64,000 nucleotides of DNA from CAIQQQ01 sp040399685 (GTDB lineage Bacteria; Pseudomonadota; Alphaproteobacteria; Acetobacterales; Acetobacteraceae). The stretch spans positions 186,001 to 250,000 of the forward strand of contig JBBART010000002.1 of assembly GCA_040399685.1 (NCBI GenBank). Reading direction: 5' to 3'. A program made the position numbers and the translations under genes. Numbering within the stretch: the stretch's first letter is position 1; each line of letters starts with the position of its first letter. Below the pieces are notes generated by a model. The model searched no databases and was not told the DNA's origin. It saw nothing but the letters and a program-made list of their open reading frames with translations. Below are positions 52,300 through 60,771 of this stretch, piece by piece.

Positions 52300-53193
52300 A
52301 TGCGCGTTGGTGTGATCGGCCTCGGCTCGATGGGAATGGGGGCGGCCCTGAATCTTGTCGCCAAGGGGCATGATGTCTCGGGTTGCGAACTGCGCGAGGC
52401 CGGGCGGGATGAACTGCTCAAGGCTGGCGGTGTGGCCGTTGGCCGCGCGTGCGATTTGCCGGAGGGGCTGGAGGCGCTGGTGGTGTTCGTGGTGAACGCG
52501 GCCCAGGCCAACGAGGTTTTGTTCGGCAGCGAGGGTTGCCTGTCGCGCCTTGCACCTGGGGCTGTGGTGCTGTGCTGCACCACAGTGGCGCCCGAGGCGG
52601 CCCGTGTGTTGGACACGCGCTTGTCTGAATTGGGTTTCCTGATGCTGGACGCGCCGGTTTCCGGTGGTGCTGTTGGCGCACGGGGCGGCACGATGACGGT
52701 GATGGCATCCGGATCGGAAGCGGCGTTCGCCAAGGCCGAACCGGTGTTGGACGCCATTGCCAGCAAGGTTTGGCGGTTGGGCGATGCGGCTGGCATTGGC
52801 AGCACGGTGAAGATGGTCAACCAGTTGCTCGCCGGCGTTCACATCGCCACGGCGGCCGAGGCGATGGCGCTGGGCATTCGGGCGGGCGCTGATCCGCAGG
52901 CGTTGTTTGATGTGATCAGCACGTCGGCTGGGTCGTCCTGGATGTTCCAGAACCGGGTGCCGCATATTCTGGCGGGGGATGACACGCCGTTGTCGTCGGT
53001 GAACATCTTCGTCAAGGATCTGGGCATTGTGCTGGACCAGGCGCGGGCGCTGACGTTCCCGCTGCCGATGGCCTCCGCCGCGCATCAGCTGTTCCTCGCG
53101 GCCGCTGCCTCAGGCCATGGCGGTCGGGACGATGCGTTCGTGATCCGCTTCTGGGAGCAGCTGGCCGGAATTTCGCTGCCCAAGCCTGAATGA
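52300..53193 (+). CDS. Beta-hydroxyacid dehydrogenase (L-threonate dehydrogenase/LtnD-like)
   Basis: A 297-residue NAD-dependent dehydrogenase of the 3-hydroxyisobutyrate family. The dinucleotide-binding motif is VGVIGLGSMGMGAALNLVAKG; DAPVSGGAVGARGGTMTVM is the substrate motif; catalytic Lys is in GSTVKMVNQLLAGVHI; DLGIVLDQA is the C-terminal block. LtnD-type enzymes oxidise L-threonate, but HIBADH or tartronate semialdehyde reductase specificity is possible. ATG 52300 has GAAGGA seven bases upstream; a GTG lies three bases earlier. No threonate kinase or aldolase partner is adjacent. Confidence 0.9.
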   Translation: MRVGVIGLGSMGMGAALNLVAKGHDVSGCELREAGRDELLKAGGVAVGRACDLPEGLEALVVFVVNAAQANEVLFGSEGCLSRLAPGAVVLCCTTVAPEAARVLDTRLSELGFLMLDAPVSGGAVGARGGTMTVMASGSEAAFAKAEPVLDAIASKVWRLGDAAGIGSTVKMVNQLLAGVHIATAAEAMALGIRAGADPQALFDVISTSAGSSWMFQNRVPHILAGDDTPLSSVNIFVKDLGIVLDQARALTFPLPMASAAHQLFLAAAASGHGGRDDAFVIRFWEQLAGISLPKPE

Positions 53194-53206
53194 CTGAAAG
53201 TTTTTG

Positions 53207-53226
53207 CTTCTTTTTTCAAAAAGAAG
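53207..53226. repeat. A/T-rich self-complementary hairpin (copy 3)
   Basis: CTTCTTTTT and AAAAAGAAG pair around TC, 13 bases after the dehydrogenase stop and preceded by TTTTTG, like the copy at 30123. It probably ends the dehydrogenase transcript. Confidence 0.6.
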
Positions 53227-53254
53227 CGCTTCCTTCGGCCTAATGCTTGCATGG

Positions 53255-53281
53255 GGTCTTCCGAGATTCACTCGGGAGACC
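53255..53281 (+). promoter_or_regulatory. Hairpin burying the ribosome binding site of the TauA-like gene
   Basis: GGTCTTCCGAG and CTCGGGAGACC form an 11-bp stem with one G-U pair and the loop ATTCA. The Shine-Dalgarno GGGAG (53274-53278), seven bases before ATG 53286, lies wholly in the 3' arm. In the folded mRNA it would be inaccessible. A thermosensor, a riboswitch expression platform, or a simple translation-lowering element are all possible. Confidence 0.65.
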
Positions 53282-53285
53282 GTCC

Positions 53286-54227
53286 ATGCGTCGTCGTATG
53301 TTGCTCGCGTCCAGCCTCGCCACGCCGTTCCTGGCCCGCGCGGCCCGTGCCGAGGATGTTGTGGTCAAGATGGGCGTCTTGAAGCTCATTCATTCCATTA
53401 CCCCGTATTTCTATGAAAAATTCGCCCCGGCCGGCACCCGCATCGAGGTGATTTCGTTCGAGAGCCCGAACGATTGCAAGAACGCGGTGGTGACCAAATC
53501 CATCGATTTCGGCACGTTCGGCGTGGCCGCCGGTATTCTGAGCGCGGTGGCGCGGGAGCCGCTGACGATCATCGGCTCGGCCTGCAACAAGGGCATGGCG
53601 ATTGTGGCCGCCAAGAACAGCGACATTTCCAAATTGGCCGATCTGCGGGGCAAGCGCGTGGCGATCTGGCCCGGCTCGACGCAGGAGGTGTTCGTGCTGG
53701 AGCGGCTGCGCATGGAGGGGATGTCGGTGCGCGACATCACGCCGGTACGGGTGTCGTTCTCGGAGATGCACGCGGCGTTGGCGCGGGGCGATGTGGATGC
53801 GTATGTGGGGGCCGAGCCGGCGCCGGGCGTGTCGATCAGCACCGGCATCGGCAAGATTGTGGAATATCCGTATTCCACCCCGATGGGCAGCCTGAACATG
53901 ATCCTCGCCACACACCGTGAGACGACGACCAGCAATCCGGCCCTGTGCCGCACGATGGTGAACATCCAGCGCCAGGCCAGTGCCTATGCGATGAGCAATC
54001 CGGCGGCGATGGTGGACATGACGGTGGCCAAGCTGGGGCAGAAGCGCGAGGCGATTGCGATTTCCGCGCCGAACGTGGAACTGAACTGGCGTATGACGCC
54101 GGAATTCCTGGCCCAGGCCACCAGCTATGCCCAGCAGATGCTCGAACTGAAGCAAATCAAGGCGATGCCGGACATGGCGGCGCTGTTCGACGCCAGGTTC
54201 TCGGACGACGTGGCGAAGCAGGCCTGA
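53286..54227 (+). CDS. NitT/TauT-family ABC transporter substrate-binding protein
   Basis: A 313-residue periplasmic binding protein (NMT1/THI5-like). The signal is MRRRMLLASSLATPFLARAARAE, with a run of arginines that could be Tat-like. The two-lobe fold is indicated by DVVVKMGVLKLIHSITPYFY, IDFGTFGVAAGIL, DLRGKRVAIWPGSTQEVF and GDVDAYVGAEPAPG. It feeds the following permease and ATPase. The ligand is unknown; the neighbouring amide hydrolases suggest a nitrogen compound. Its ribosome binding site lies in a hairpin. Confidence 0.92.
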   Translation: MRRRMLLASSLATPFLARAARAEDVVVKMGVLKLIHSITPYFYEKFAPAGTRIEVISFESPNDCKNAVVTKSIDFGTFGVAAGILSAVAREPLTIIGSACNKGMAIVAAKNSDISKLADLRGKRVAIWPGSTQEVFVLERLRMEGMSVRDITPVRVSFSEMHAALARGDVDAYVGAEPAPGVSISTGIGKIVEYPYSTPMGSLNMILATHRETTTSNPALCRTMVNIQRQASAYAMSNPAAMVDMTVAKLGQKREAIAISAPNVELNWRMTPEFLAQATSYAQQMLELKQIKAMPDMAALFDARFSDDVAKQA

Positions 54228-54230
54228 TTC

Positions 54231-55001
54231 ATGCGCCGTCTGGTGCTGGCGGGGCTGGTGCCCGCGCTGCTGATGCTGGGCTGGTGGCTCGGCACGCGGG
54301 GGCAGGCGTATTCGCTGATTCCGCCGCCGTGGGAGGTGGGAGAGGCGATGGTGGATCTGGCCATCGGCGGCATCAACGACGATGCGTTCAGCAAGACGCT
54401 GCTGGTGCATCTGCTGGCCTCGGCCGGGCGGGTGTATGGCGCGTTCCTGCTGGCGGCGCTGTGCGCGTTGCCGTTGGGCATGCTGATCGGCCGACTGTCG
54501 CTGGCGCGGGACCTGCTGGACCCGATGTTCCAGATGCTGCGGCCGGTACCGGTGACGGCGTGGCTGCCGCTGTCGATGATCGTCTTTGGCCTGGGGCCGC
54601 GCTCGGCATTCTTTCTGGTGGCCCTTGGCGCGTTCTATCCGATCTTGGTGAACACCATTTTCGGCGTTCGCAGCGTGGAGCCGCGCTTGTTCGAGGCGGC
54701 GGCGATGCTGGGCACGAAGCCTGCGGCGATGTTCCTGCGCGTGGTGCTGCCGGCGTCGCTGCCCGGCATTTTCACCGGGCTCCGGCTGGGGCTGGGCTTT
54801 GCGTGGGTGGTGATTGTGGTGGGCGAAATGACGGGGGTGCAGACCGGGCTGGGGGCCATGATCATGGATGCGCGGCAGTTGAGCCGCACCGAGATTGTCA
54901 TCGACGGTATGATCGTGATCGGCGCCGCCGGTTATGTGTCGGACCGCATCGTAATGGCGCTGGGCCAACGGCTGCTGCGATGGAGCCCGCAACATGGGTG
55001 A
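54231..55001 (+). CDS. NitT/TauT-family ABC transporter permease
   Basis: A 256-residue inner-membrane permease with about six helices (VLAGLVPALLMLGWWLGT and FLLAALCALPLGMLIGR among them). The EAA-type loop that contacts the ATPase is LFEAAAMLGTKPAAMFLRVV followed by LPASLPGIFTGLRLGLG. It starts three bases after the binding-protein stop and overlaps the ATPase gene by eight bases. It resembles TauC/SsuC. Confidence 0.95.
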   Translation: MRRLVLAGLVPALLMLGWWLGTRGQAYSLIPPPWEVGEAMVDLAIGGINDDAFSKTLLVHLLASAGRVYGAFLLAALCALPLGMLIGRLSLARDLLDPMFQMLRPVPVTAWLPLSMIVFGLGPRSAFFLVALGAFYPILVNTIFGVRSVEPRLFEAAAMLGTKPAAMFLRVVLPASLPGIFTGLRLGLGFAWVVIVVGEMTGVQTGLGAMIMDARQLSRTEIVIDGMIVIGAAGYVSDRIVMALGQRLLRWSPQHG

Positions 55002-55728
55002 AATTATCCATGTGCAGGATGTGGGCAAGGTTTTCGGCGAATTCCACGCGCTCAACGGCGCTGAGTTGCGCATCAACGAGGGTGAGTTCATCTGCCTGAT
55101 CGGTGCGTCCGGCTGCGGCAAGTCCACGCTGCTGCGGATTATCGCGGGGTTTGAGCCGGCGAGCAGTGGCTATGTGTTCGTCGGCGGCCGCGAGGTTTCG
55201 GGGCCGGGGCCGGAGCGCGGCATGGTGTTTCAGGATTACGGCCTGTTCCCGTGGCTGTCGGTGCGCGACAATATCGGCTTCGGCCCGCGCGCTCGTGGCA
55301 TCTCGAAGGCGAAAACCCGCGAGACGGCGGCGCATTTCATCGACATGGTGGGACTGTCGAAATTCGCCGATTCCTATCCCCATCAACTGTCCGGCGGCAT
55401 GAAGCAGCGCGTGGCGATTGCCCGCGTGCTGGCCAATGACTGCCGCGTGGTGCTGATGGACGAACCATTCGGCGCCCTGGATGCCATGACGCGCGAGCGT
55501 TTGCAGGACGAGTTGCTGGAAATCTGGGCGCGCACCAAGCTGACGGTGATTTTCGTCACCCATGCGATCGAGGAAGCCATCCTGCTGGCCGACCGTGTGG
55601 TGGCGATGGCCCCCGGGCCGGGGAGGATCGTATCGGATACGTCTATTACGCTGCAGCGCCCGCGTGATGTGTCGTCATCGTCTTTTAACGAATTACGGCG
55701 CACGTTGTCCGCGCAGCTTCACACCTGA
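54994..55728 (+). CDS. NitT/TauT-family ABC transporter ATP-binding protein
   Basis: A 244-residue ATPase. Walker A is LIGASGCGKSTLLRIIAG, the Q-loop is VFQDYGLFPWLSV, the signature is LSGGMKQRVAIARVLAND, Walker B is CRVVLMDEPFGALDAMTRE, and the switch His is in IFVTHAIEEA. It is close to TauB/SsuB. Its start overlaps the permease gene by eight bases. The C-terminal part is short, with no regulatory domain. Confidence 0.96.
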   Translation: MGEIIHVQDVGKVFGEFHALNGAELRINEGEFICLIGASGCGKSTLLRIIAGFEPASSGYVFVGGREVSGPGPERGMVFQDYGLFPWLSVRDNIGFGPRARGISKAKTRETAAHFIDMVGLSKFADSYPHQLSGGMKQRVAIARVLANDCRVVLMDEPFGALDAMTRERLQDELLEIWARTKLTVIFVTHAIEEAILLADRVVAMAPGPGRIVSDTSITLQRPRDVSSSSFNELRRTLSAQLHT

Positions 55729-55849
55729 CCGTTCCGGCATGGCTGGATATATGAATTCGCAAAGACACGGCGGGCTTAGGGGGTGAGGTGGCGCAAATTA
55801 TCCGGTATCTCCATCCCAGGCGGACAAGCCGTATCTAGAGGGCATCGAC

Positions 55850-56701
55850 ATGAGCAGTTATCTGACACCGAAACGTGCACCGCATGGCGAATGGGCCTAT
55901 CTGACGCGTGAGCAGCGTGACCTGGCCTATAACAACACGGCAGCCACTGTGAACACTGCTGAAATCCAGGCGAACCGGGCTGCGGCGTCCGCCGTGTTCC
56001 GTGCGAAGCACCCGGCTCGGCTCGACCTCGCCTATGCGGACGGCGAGCGCACCAAGTGGGACATTTTTGCCGCCGCCGAGCCCACCTCGCCGTGCCTGGT
56101 GTTCATCCATGGTGGATATTGGCAGCGCGGCTCGCGCGATCTCGTCAGCGTTTTGGCAGAGGGCGTGCGCCCGCTCGGCTGGTCGGCGGCGTTTCCGGGC
56201 TATGACCTGACGCCGGATGCCACCCTGTCCGAGATCGTGGCCCAGATCCATGCATCGCTGGATTGGCTGGTTCAACGCGGCCCTGATTTCGGCGTGGCCG
56301 GGCCGATTGTGGTCGCGGGTCATTCCGCTGGCGGCCATCTGGCGGCCATGGCGCTGTCGCATCCGGGCGTGACCGCAGGGCTCGCCATTTCAGGCGTGTT
56401 CGAACTCGGTCCATTGCGCGATGTGGGCCTGAACGACAACCTGCGCCTGACCGACGAGGAAGTGGCCACGCTGTCGCCGCTCCGCCTGCCCGTCGTCAAC
56501 AAGCCGTTCGGCATTGCCTATGGCACCGCCGAACTGCCGGCCCTGATCGAGGACAGCCGCCGCCTGCATGCCCGCCGCGCCAACGCACATGCGCCCGGCC
56601 CACTCATTCCAGTGGTGGGCGCCAATCACTTCAACATCCTCGATGAGTTGGAAAAGCAGGACGGCCTGCTGACCCGCGCCGTGCTCGACCTGCTGCGGTG
56701 A
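55850..56701 (+). CDS. Alpha/beta hydrolase, kynurenine-formamidase-like
   Basis: A 283-residue hydrolase. The oxyanion motif HGGYWQRGSRDLVS and nucleophile elbow VAGHSAGGHLAAMALSHPGV (Ser) match the arylformamidase/esterase family; the His is in GANHFNILDELE. Enzymes of this type hydrolyse N-formylkynurenine or other small amides and esters. No tryptophan-degradation genes are here, while the next gene, overlapping by four bases (GTGA), is an allophanate hydrolase, so it may act on a urea- or amide-type compound. Substrate not proven. Confidence 0.85.
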   Translation: MSSYLTPKRAPHGEWAYLTREQRDLAYNNTAATVNTAEIQANRAAASAVFRAKHPARLDLAYADGERTKWDIFAAAEPTSPCLVFIHGGYWQRGSRDLVSVLAEGVRPLGWSAAFPGYDLTPDATLSEIVAQIHASLDWLVQRGPDFGVAGPIVVAGHSAGGHLAAMALSHPGVTAGLAISGVFELGPLRDVGLNDNLRLTDEEVATLSPLRLPVVNKPFGIAYGTAELPALIEDSRRLHARRANAHAPGPLIPVVGANHFNILDELEKQDGLLTRAVLDLLR

Positions 56702-58398
56702 GCCCGCTCGCCGCGGCGCGGTCCGCCCTTAAAGCCGATCGTGCCGCGGCCGATCCAGCCATCTGGATCACGCGGCGAAGTGACGAAGACATCCTCCGGT
56801 GCGCCGCAGCACTGCAGGATGAAGGCCCGCAAGGCCGCCCGCTTTGGGGGCTGAGCTTTGCGGTGAAGGACAATATCGACGTGGCCGGGATGCCGACTTC
56901 GGCGGCATGTCCTGGCTTTTCGTATATGGCCGCGCACACGGCATTCGCCGTCCAACGTCTGCTGGATGCCGGCGCGCTGTTGATCGGCAAGACCAATCTG
57001 GACCAGTTCGCTACCGGGCTGGTGGGGGTGCGCAGCCCGTATGGCGTGCCGCGCAACGTGTTCAGCCCGGCGCACGTGCCGGGTGGGTCATCGTCCGGTT
57101 CGGCCGTGGCTGTGGCCGCCGGCATTGTCGATTTTGCGTTGGGCACGGATACCGCAGGCTCCGGCCGGGTGCCGGCGATGTTCGGCAATATTGTGGGTCT
57201 GAAGCCGACCATCGGCAGCGTCTCGGCCTCCGGCATGGTGCCGGCGTGCCGGTCGATCGACACGATCTCGGTGTTTGCGGGCAGCGTTGACCAGGCGATG
57301 ACCGCCGCGCGGGTGCTGGCGGCATTCGATGGTGCCGATCCCTACGCAAGGCGCGCGCCGTTCGATCACCTGCGTGGCGCGGCATTGCCGCCGGCGTTGC
57401 GCGTGGGTGTGGCTGACGTGGCCGCGTTGTGCGATGCGCCACAGGCTGACGCCTATGCGCGCGTTGCTGCAACTTTCACAACCAGCACGATCGATCTCAC
57501 ACCGTTCCTCGAAGTCGCCCGGCTTCTGTATGACGGCCCATGGGTGGCTGAACGCACCGCCGCCTTGCGCGATGTGGTGGAGCAACGCGCGGATATCCTG
57601 CATCCCACCACCCGCGCCATCCTCGAAGGCGGCCTGAACCGCAAGACCGTGGATGCGTTCGATGCGTTCCACCGTCTGGCCCAGGCCCGGCGCGCGGCGG
57701 CGGCGATGTTCGCCACTGTCGACGTGCTGATGCTGCCCACAGCCCCGTTCACCCCAAGCCTGGCCGCATTGGATGCCGACCCGATCGGTCCCAACAGCCG
57801 CCTTGGCATTTTCACCAACTTCGTCAATCTGTGCGATCTCGCCGCCATCGCCGTGCCCTGCGGCATTGGGGCGGACGGGCTGCCCACCAGTGTGACGCTG
57901 ATTGGCCCGGCCTGGTCCGAAGCCCGGCTCGTGGCCGTGGCGAACCGCATTCATCGGGCCAACGCGAACCGGATCGGCAACACCCAGGCGCCATTGCCGC
58001 CGGAAGTGGCGCCCGTGGTGCTGCGAGCAGACGAGACGGCGCTGTTCTGCATCGGCGCCCATATGTCGGGCCTGCCGTTAAACGGGCAACTGACAGCCCT
58101 TGGCGGCCGCCTGCTGCGCACGGACCAAACGCTGCCGGACTACCGGCTGCACGCCGTTGGCAGCCGTCCCGGTATCGTGTGCGCCCCAGACGGCCGCGCC
58201 ATCGTCGGCGAGGTCTGGGCGTTACCCACCACAGCCATCGGCGCTCTGCTGGCCCAGGTGCCGGCCCCGTTGGGCTTCGGGTCGGTGCGGCTGGAATCCG
58301 GGCCGTGCCTGGGATTCCTCGCAGAATCCGCAGGCGTGGCCGCCAGCCCGGATATCACTGAATTCGGCGGCTGGCGGGCCTATCTGGCGCGGAGTTAA
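56698..58398 (+). CDS. atzF: Allophanate hydrolase (AtzF type)
   Basis: A 566-residue enzyme. The N-terminal amidase domain has the Lys-cisSer-Ser machinery: Lys in SFAVKDNIDVAG, the serines in VPGGSSSGSA and LGTDTAGSGRVPA. The C-terminal 130 residues form the allophanate hydrolase C domain (CIGAHMSGLPLNGQL, then GEVWALP and SGPCLGFL), which decarboxylates the intermediate. It turns allophanate into ammonia and CO2. It starts at GTG 56698, overlapping the hydrolase gene. No urea carboxylase or biuret hydrolase is adjacent. The stop overlaps that of the convergent amidase gene. Confidence 0.94.
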   Translation: MSPLAAARSALKADRAAADPAIWITRRSDEDILRCAAALQDEGPQGRPLWGLSFAVKDNIDVAGMPTSAACPGFSYMAAHTAFAVQRLLDAGALLIGKTNLDQFATGLVGVRSPYGVPRNVFSPAHVPGGSSSGSAVAVAAGIVDFALGTDTAGSGRVPAMFGNIVGLKPTIGSVSASGMVPACRSIDTISVFAGSVDQAMTAARVLAAFDGADPYARRAPFDHLRGAALPPALRVGVADVAALCDAPQADAYARVAATFTTSTIDLTPFLEVARLLYDGPWVAERTAALRDVVEQRADILHPTTRAILEGGLNRKTVDAFDAFHRLAQARRAAAAMFATVDVLMLPTAPFTPSLAALDADPIGPNSRLGIFTNFVNLCDLAAIAVPCGIGADGLPTSVTLIGPAWSEARLVAVANRIHRANANRIGNTQAPLPPEVAPVVLRADETALFCIGAHMSGLPLNGQLTALGGRLLRTDQTLPDYRLHAVGSRPGIVCAPDGRAIVGEVWALPTTAIGALLAQVPAPLGFGSVRLESGPCLGFLAESAGVAASPDITEFGGWRAYLARS

Positions 58399-59744
58399 GT
58401 CCGCTCAGCCGCCAGCGCATCCTCCACCGCCGATGCGATGCGCAGCAGCTTCGCATCGCCCATCGTCTCGCCCATCAGCATCAGCCCCACCGGCGCCTCG
58501 CCCGGCTGGTGGCAGGGCAGGGAGATGGCGCAGCGATCCAGGAAATTGCCGATCGCGGTGTTGCGCAGTTGCAGAAGATTGACGCGATTGTATTCCGCCT
58601 CGTCCTCCAGATCGGCGATCGGTGGTGGCACCAGCGGGCAGGTGGGCATGATCAGCGCATCATAATCCTGCGTCTCGATGTTCATCCGGGCGCAGACATT
58701 GGCCCGCGCTTCCACCGTGTCGATGTAATCGGCGGCGCTCATGCCAAGGCCACGCTCGATTCGCTTGAGAATGCGTGGGTCATATCCCGCTGCATGCTCG
58801 GCCATCAGCGCCCGGTGCCAGGCCAGCGACTCGGGCGCCGTCAGTCCGCCACGCGCATTGGCGCCGGCGATGGCGCCGATGGCGGGGAACACGACGTCGA
58901 TCAACTGCGCGCCTGCTGCTTCAAGTATTTCCAGCGCACGGGCGAAGGCGTCGCTCACCATGCTGTCCAGCCCGTCCAGCACGATCTTGGACGGCACAGC
59001 CAGCCGCAGGCCCCGCAACGACATCGGCGCGAGGGCCGCAGGCATGGAACCGGCCATGATGGCGTCAATAATAGCGCAGCAGGCCACCGAATTGGCCATC
59101 GGACCAACCGAATCCAGGCTCGGCGCCAACGGCAGCACGCCGGCGAGCGGTATCCGGCGGGCGGTTGGCTTGAAGCCGACCACCCCGCACATCGCCGCCG
59201 GCACCCGACAGGAGCCGCCGGTATCGGTGCCGAGTGCGGCATAGGCCATCCGGTCGCTGATCGACACGGCAGCGCCTGACGAGCTGCCGCCGGGAATGCG
59301 ACCTGTCTCACGGTCCCATGGGCTGCGCGGCGTTCCATAATGCGGGTTGATGCCGAGGCCGGAGAAGGCGAACTCGGTCATGTTGGTGCGGCCCAGCGGA
59401 ATGAACCCGGCGGCCTCAAGCCGGGCGATGGCCGGGGCCGTGCTCGGGGCGGGCAGCGCGTTCGCCAGCACCACCGATCCGGCGGGCGTGGGTTCGCCCT
59501 GGATGTCGAACAAATCCTTCACACTGATCGGAATACCGGCATAGGGCGAGGGCGCCCGGCCGGCGGCCCGCAGCGCATCGGCCGCATCGGCCATCGCCCG
59601 CGCCACCTCGGCATGGACCTTGAGGAAGGCCCGCCCCCCTTCGCCTGCCGGATCCGCAATGCGGGTGAGGCAATTTTCAACCAATGTCCGGGCGGTGGTG
59701 CGGCCGGAGGCGAGCGACGCGGCGAGGTCTGGGAGAGTATTCAT
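58395..59744 (-). CDS. Amidase signature family enzyme
   Basis: A 449-residue amidase. Catalytic Lys is in GIPISVKDLFDIQGE, the Ser pair in RIPGGSSSGAAVSISDR and LGTDTGGSCRVPAAMCG. NFLDRCAISLPCHQPGEAPVG is the C-terminal mark, and the family covers glutamyl amidotransferase A, aryl and carboxybiuret amidases (AtzE-like). The substrate cannot be read from sequence. Convergent to atzF, it shares overlapping stop codons. ATG 59744 gives a normal N-terminus (MNTLPDLAASLASGRTTA); the open frame extends upstream without homology. Confidence 0.92.
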   Translation of the reverse strand: MNTLPDLAASLASGRTTARTLVENCLTRIADPAGEGGRAFLKVHAEVARAMADAADALRAAGRAPSPYAGIPISVKDLFDIQGEPTPAGSVVLANALPAPSTAPAIARLEAAGFIPLGRTNMTEFAFSGLGINPHYGTPRSPWDRETGRIPGGSSSGAAVSISDRMAYAALGTDTGGSCRVPAAMCGVVGFKPTARRIPLAGVLPLAPSLDSVGPMANSVACCAIIDAIMAGSMPAALAPMSLRGLRLAVPSKIVLDGLDSMVSDAFARALEILEAAGAQLIDVVFPAIGAIAGANARGGLTAPESLAWHRALMAEHAAGYDPRILKRIERGLGMSAADYIDTVEARANVCARMNIETQDYDALIMPTCPLVPPPIADLEDEAEYNRVNLLQLRNTAIGNFLDRCAISLPCHQPGEAPVGLMLMGETMGDAKLLRIASAVEDALAAERT

Positions 59745-59836
59745 ATGTGCAGTCTTCCCAACCACGTCGATCCGCGCAAGGTTGCGCGCACGGATGAATG
59801 TTCGCGATACCTGCACGCCAACCGCAAGAGGACCCA

Positions 59837-60646
59837 ATGCCCCCCAATCCCACCAAGCCTATCCTGCTCACCGGCGCTTCCGGCGCTCTCGGCCGCCAGT
59901 TGACGCGCCATCTCGCGAGCCTCGGCTGGTCGCTTCGTCTGACCGATCTCGCACCGTTTCCCGACCTGGTGCCTGCCGGATGCAGCTTCACGCGTGCCGA
60001 CCTCGCCAATGGCGCCGAGATCCTGAGCCTGGCCAAGGGATGCGGCATGATTCTGCATTTTGGCGGCGTCTCGGTGGAGCGGCCGTTTAACGAGGTTCTG
60101 CAGCCCAACATCGTCGGGCTTTACAACATCTATGAAGCCGCCCGCCGTGAAGGCGCGCGGGTGCTGTTCGCCAGTTCCAACCACGCCATCGGCTTTCACG
60201 CGCGCAGCGAAAAGCTTGACGATGATTGCGCGCTGATGCCGGACGGCTATTACGGCTTGTCCAAGGCGTATGGCGAGCTGATGGGCAAGATGTACTGGTT
60301 CAAACACGGCGTGGAGAACGTCAACGTTCGCATCGGCAGCTCGCTGCCGGAGCCGGTGGATGCGCGCATGCTGTCCACCTACCTGTCATTCGACGATCTG
60401 TGCCGGCTGTGCGAACGCGCTACGCTGGCCAACGAAACCGGCAGCTGCGTCATCTGGGGTGCATCGGCCAACAGCCGCACGTTCTGGGGCAACGATGCCC
60501 GCAAGGCGATCGGCTGGGAGCCGTTGGATTCAGTCGATGGGTTCACCGACAAGCTCAAAGACAAGCTCAGCGGCGATCCGGTGATCGAACGCTACCAGGG
60601 CGGCGCCTACACCGCGATCGACCGCACCCGCAAAGACATGCCGTAG
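59837..60646 (+). CDS. udh: Uronate dehydrogenase-like NAD-dependent enzyme (SDR epimerase family)
   Basis: A 269-residue short-chain dehydrogenase. The NAD motif is LLTGASGALGRQL; LHFGGVSVERPFNEVLQPNI, ASSNHAIGFHARSEKL, the active-site YYGLSKAYGE (Tyr-x3-Lys) and VIWGASANSRTFW closely follow the bacterial uronate dehydrogenases that oxidise glucuronate or galacturonate to aldaric acid lactones. ATG 59837 has AGAGG upstream. No uronate transporter or downstream catabolic genes are adjacent, so it may have another sugar-acid role. Confidence 0.85.
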   Translation: MPPNPTKPILLTGASGALGRQLTRHLASLGWSLRLTDLAPFPDLVPAGCSFTRADLANGAEILSLAKGCGMILHFGGVSVERPFNEVLQPNIVGLYNIYEAARREGARVLFASSNHAIGFHARSEKLDDDCALMPDGYYGLSKAYGELMGKMYWFKHGVENVNVRIGSSLPEPVDARMLSTYLSFDDLCRLCERATLANETGSCVIWGASANSRTFWGNDARKAIGWEPLDSVDGFTDKLKDKLSGDPVIERYQGGAYTAIDRTRKDMP

Positions 60647-60771
60647 GTCTGGCACAGCCCGACACGCCGTTACGTTTCCGGAGGCCCGGGCCGCCCGACC
60701 GTGTCGGGCGTCTCCCGACCTACGTCGCGGCGACCCGCTGTAGGTCGGGCACCGCCCGACATGCGTCAGAT
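60643..60771. repeat. Cluster of three REP-like palindromes
   Basis: Three related units lie in the gap between convergent genes: GTAGGTCTGGCACAGCCCGAC at 60643 (plus), the inverse GTGTCGGGCGTCTCCCGACC ending at 60724 (minus), and GTAGGTCGGGCACCGCCCGAC at 60740 (plus). Each can form a small hairpin, and a related unit lies at 44240-44269. The arrangement resembles REP/BIME elements, often near transcript ends. The first and last units touch the stops of the flanking genes. Confidence 0.75.
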
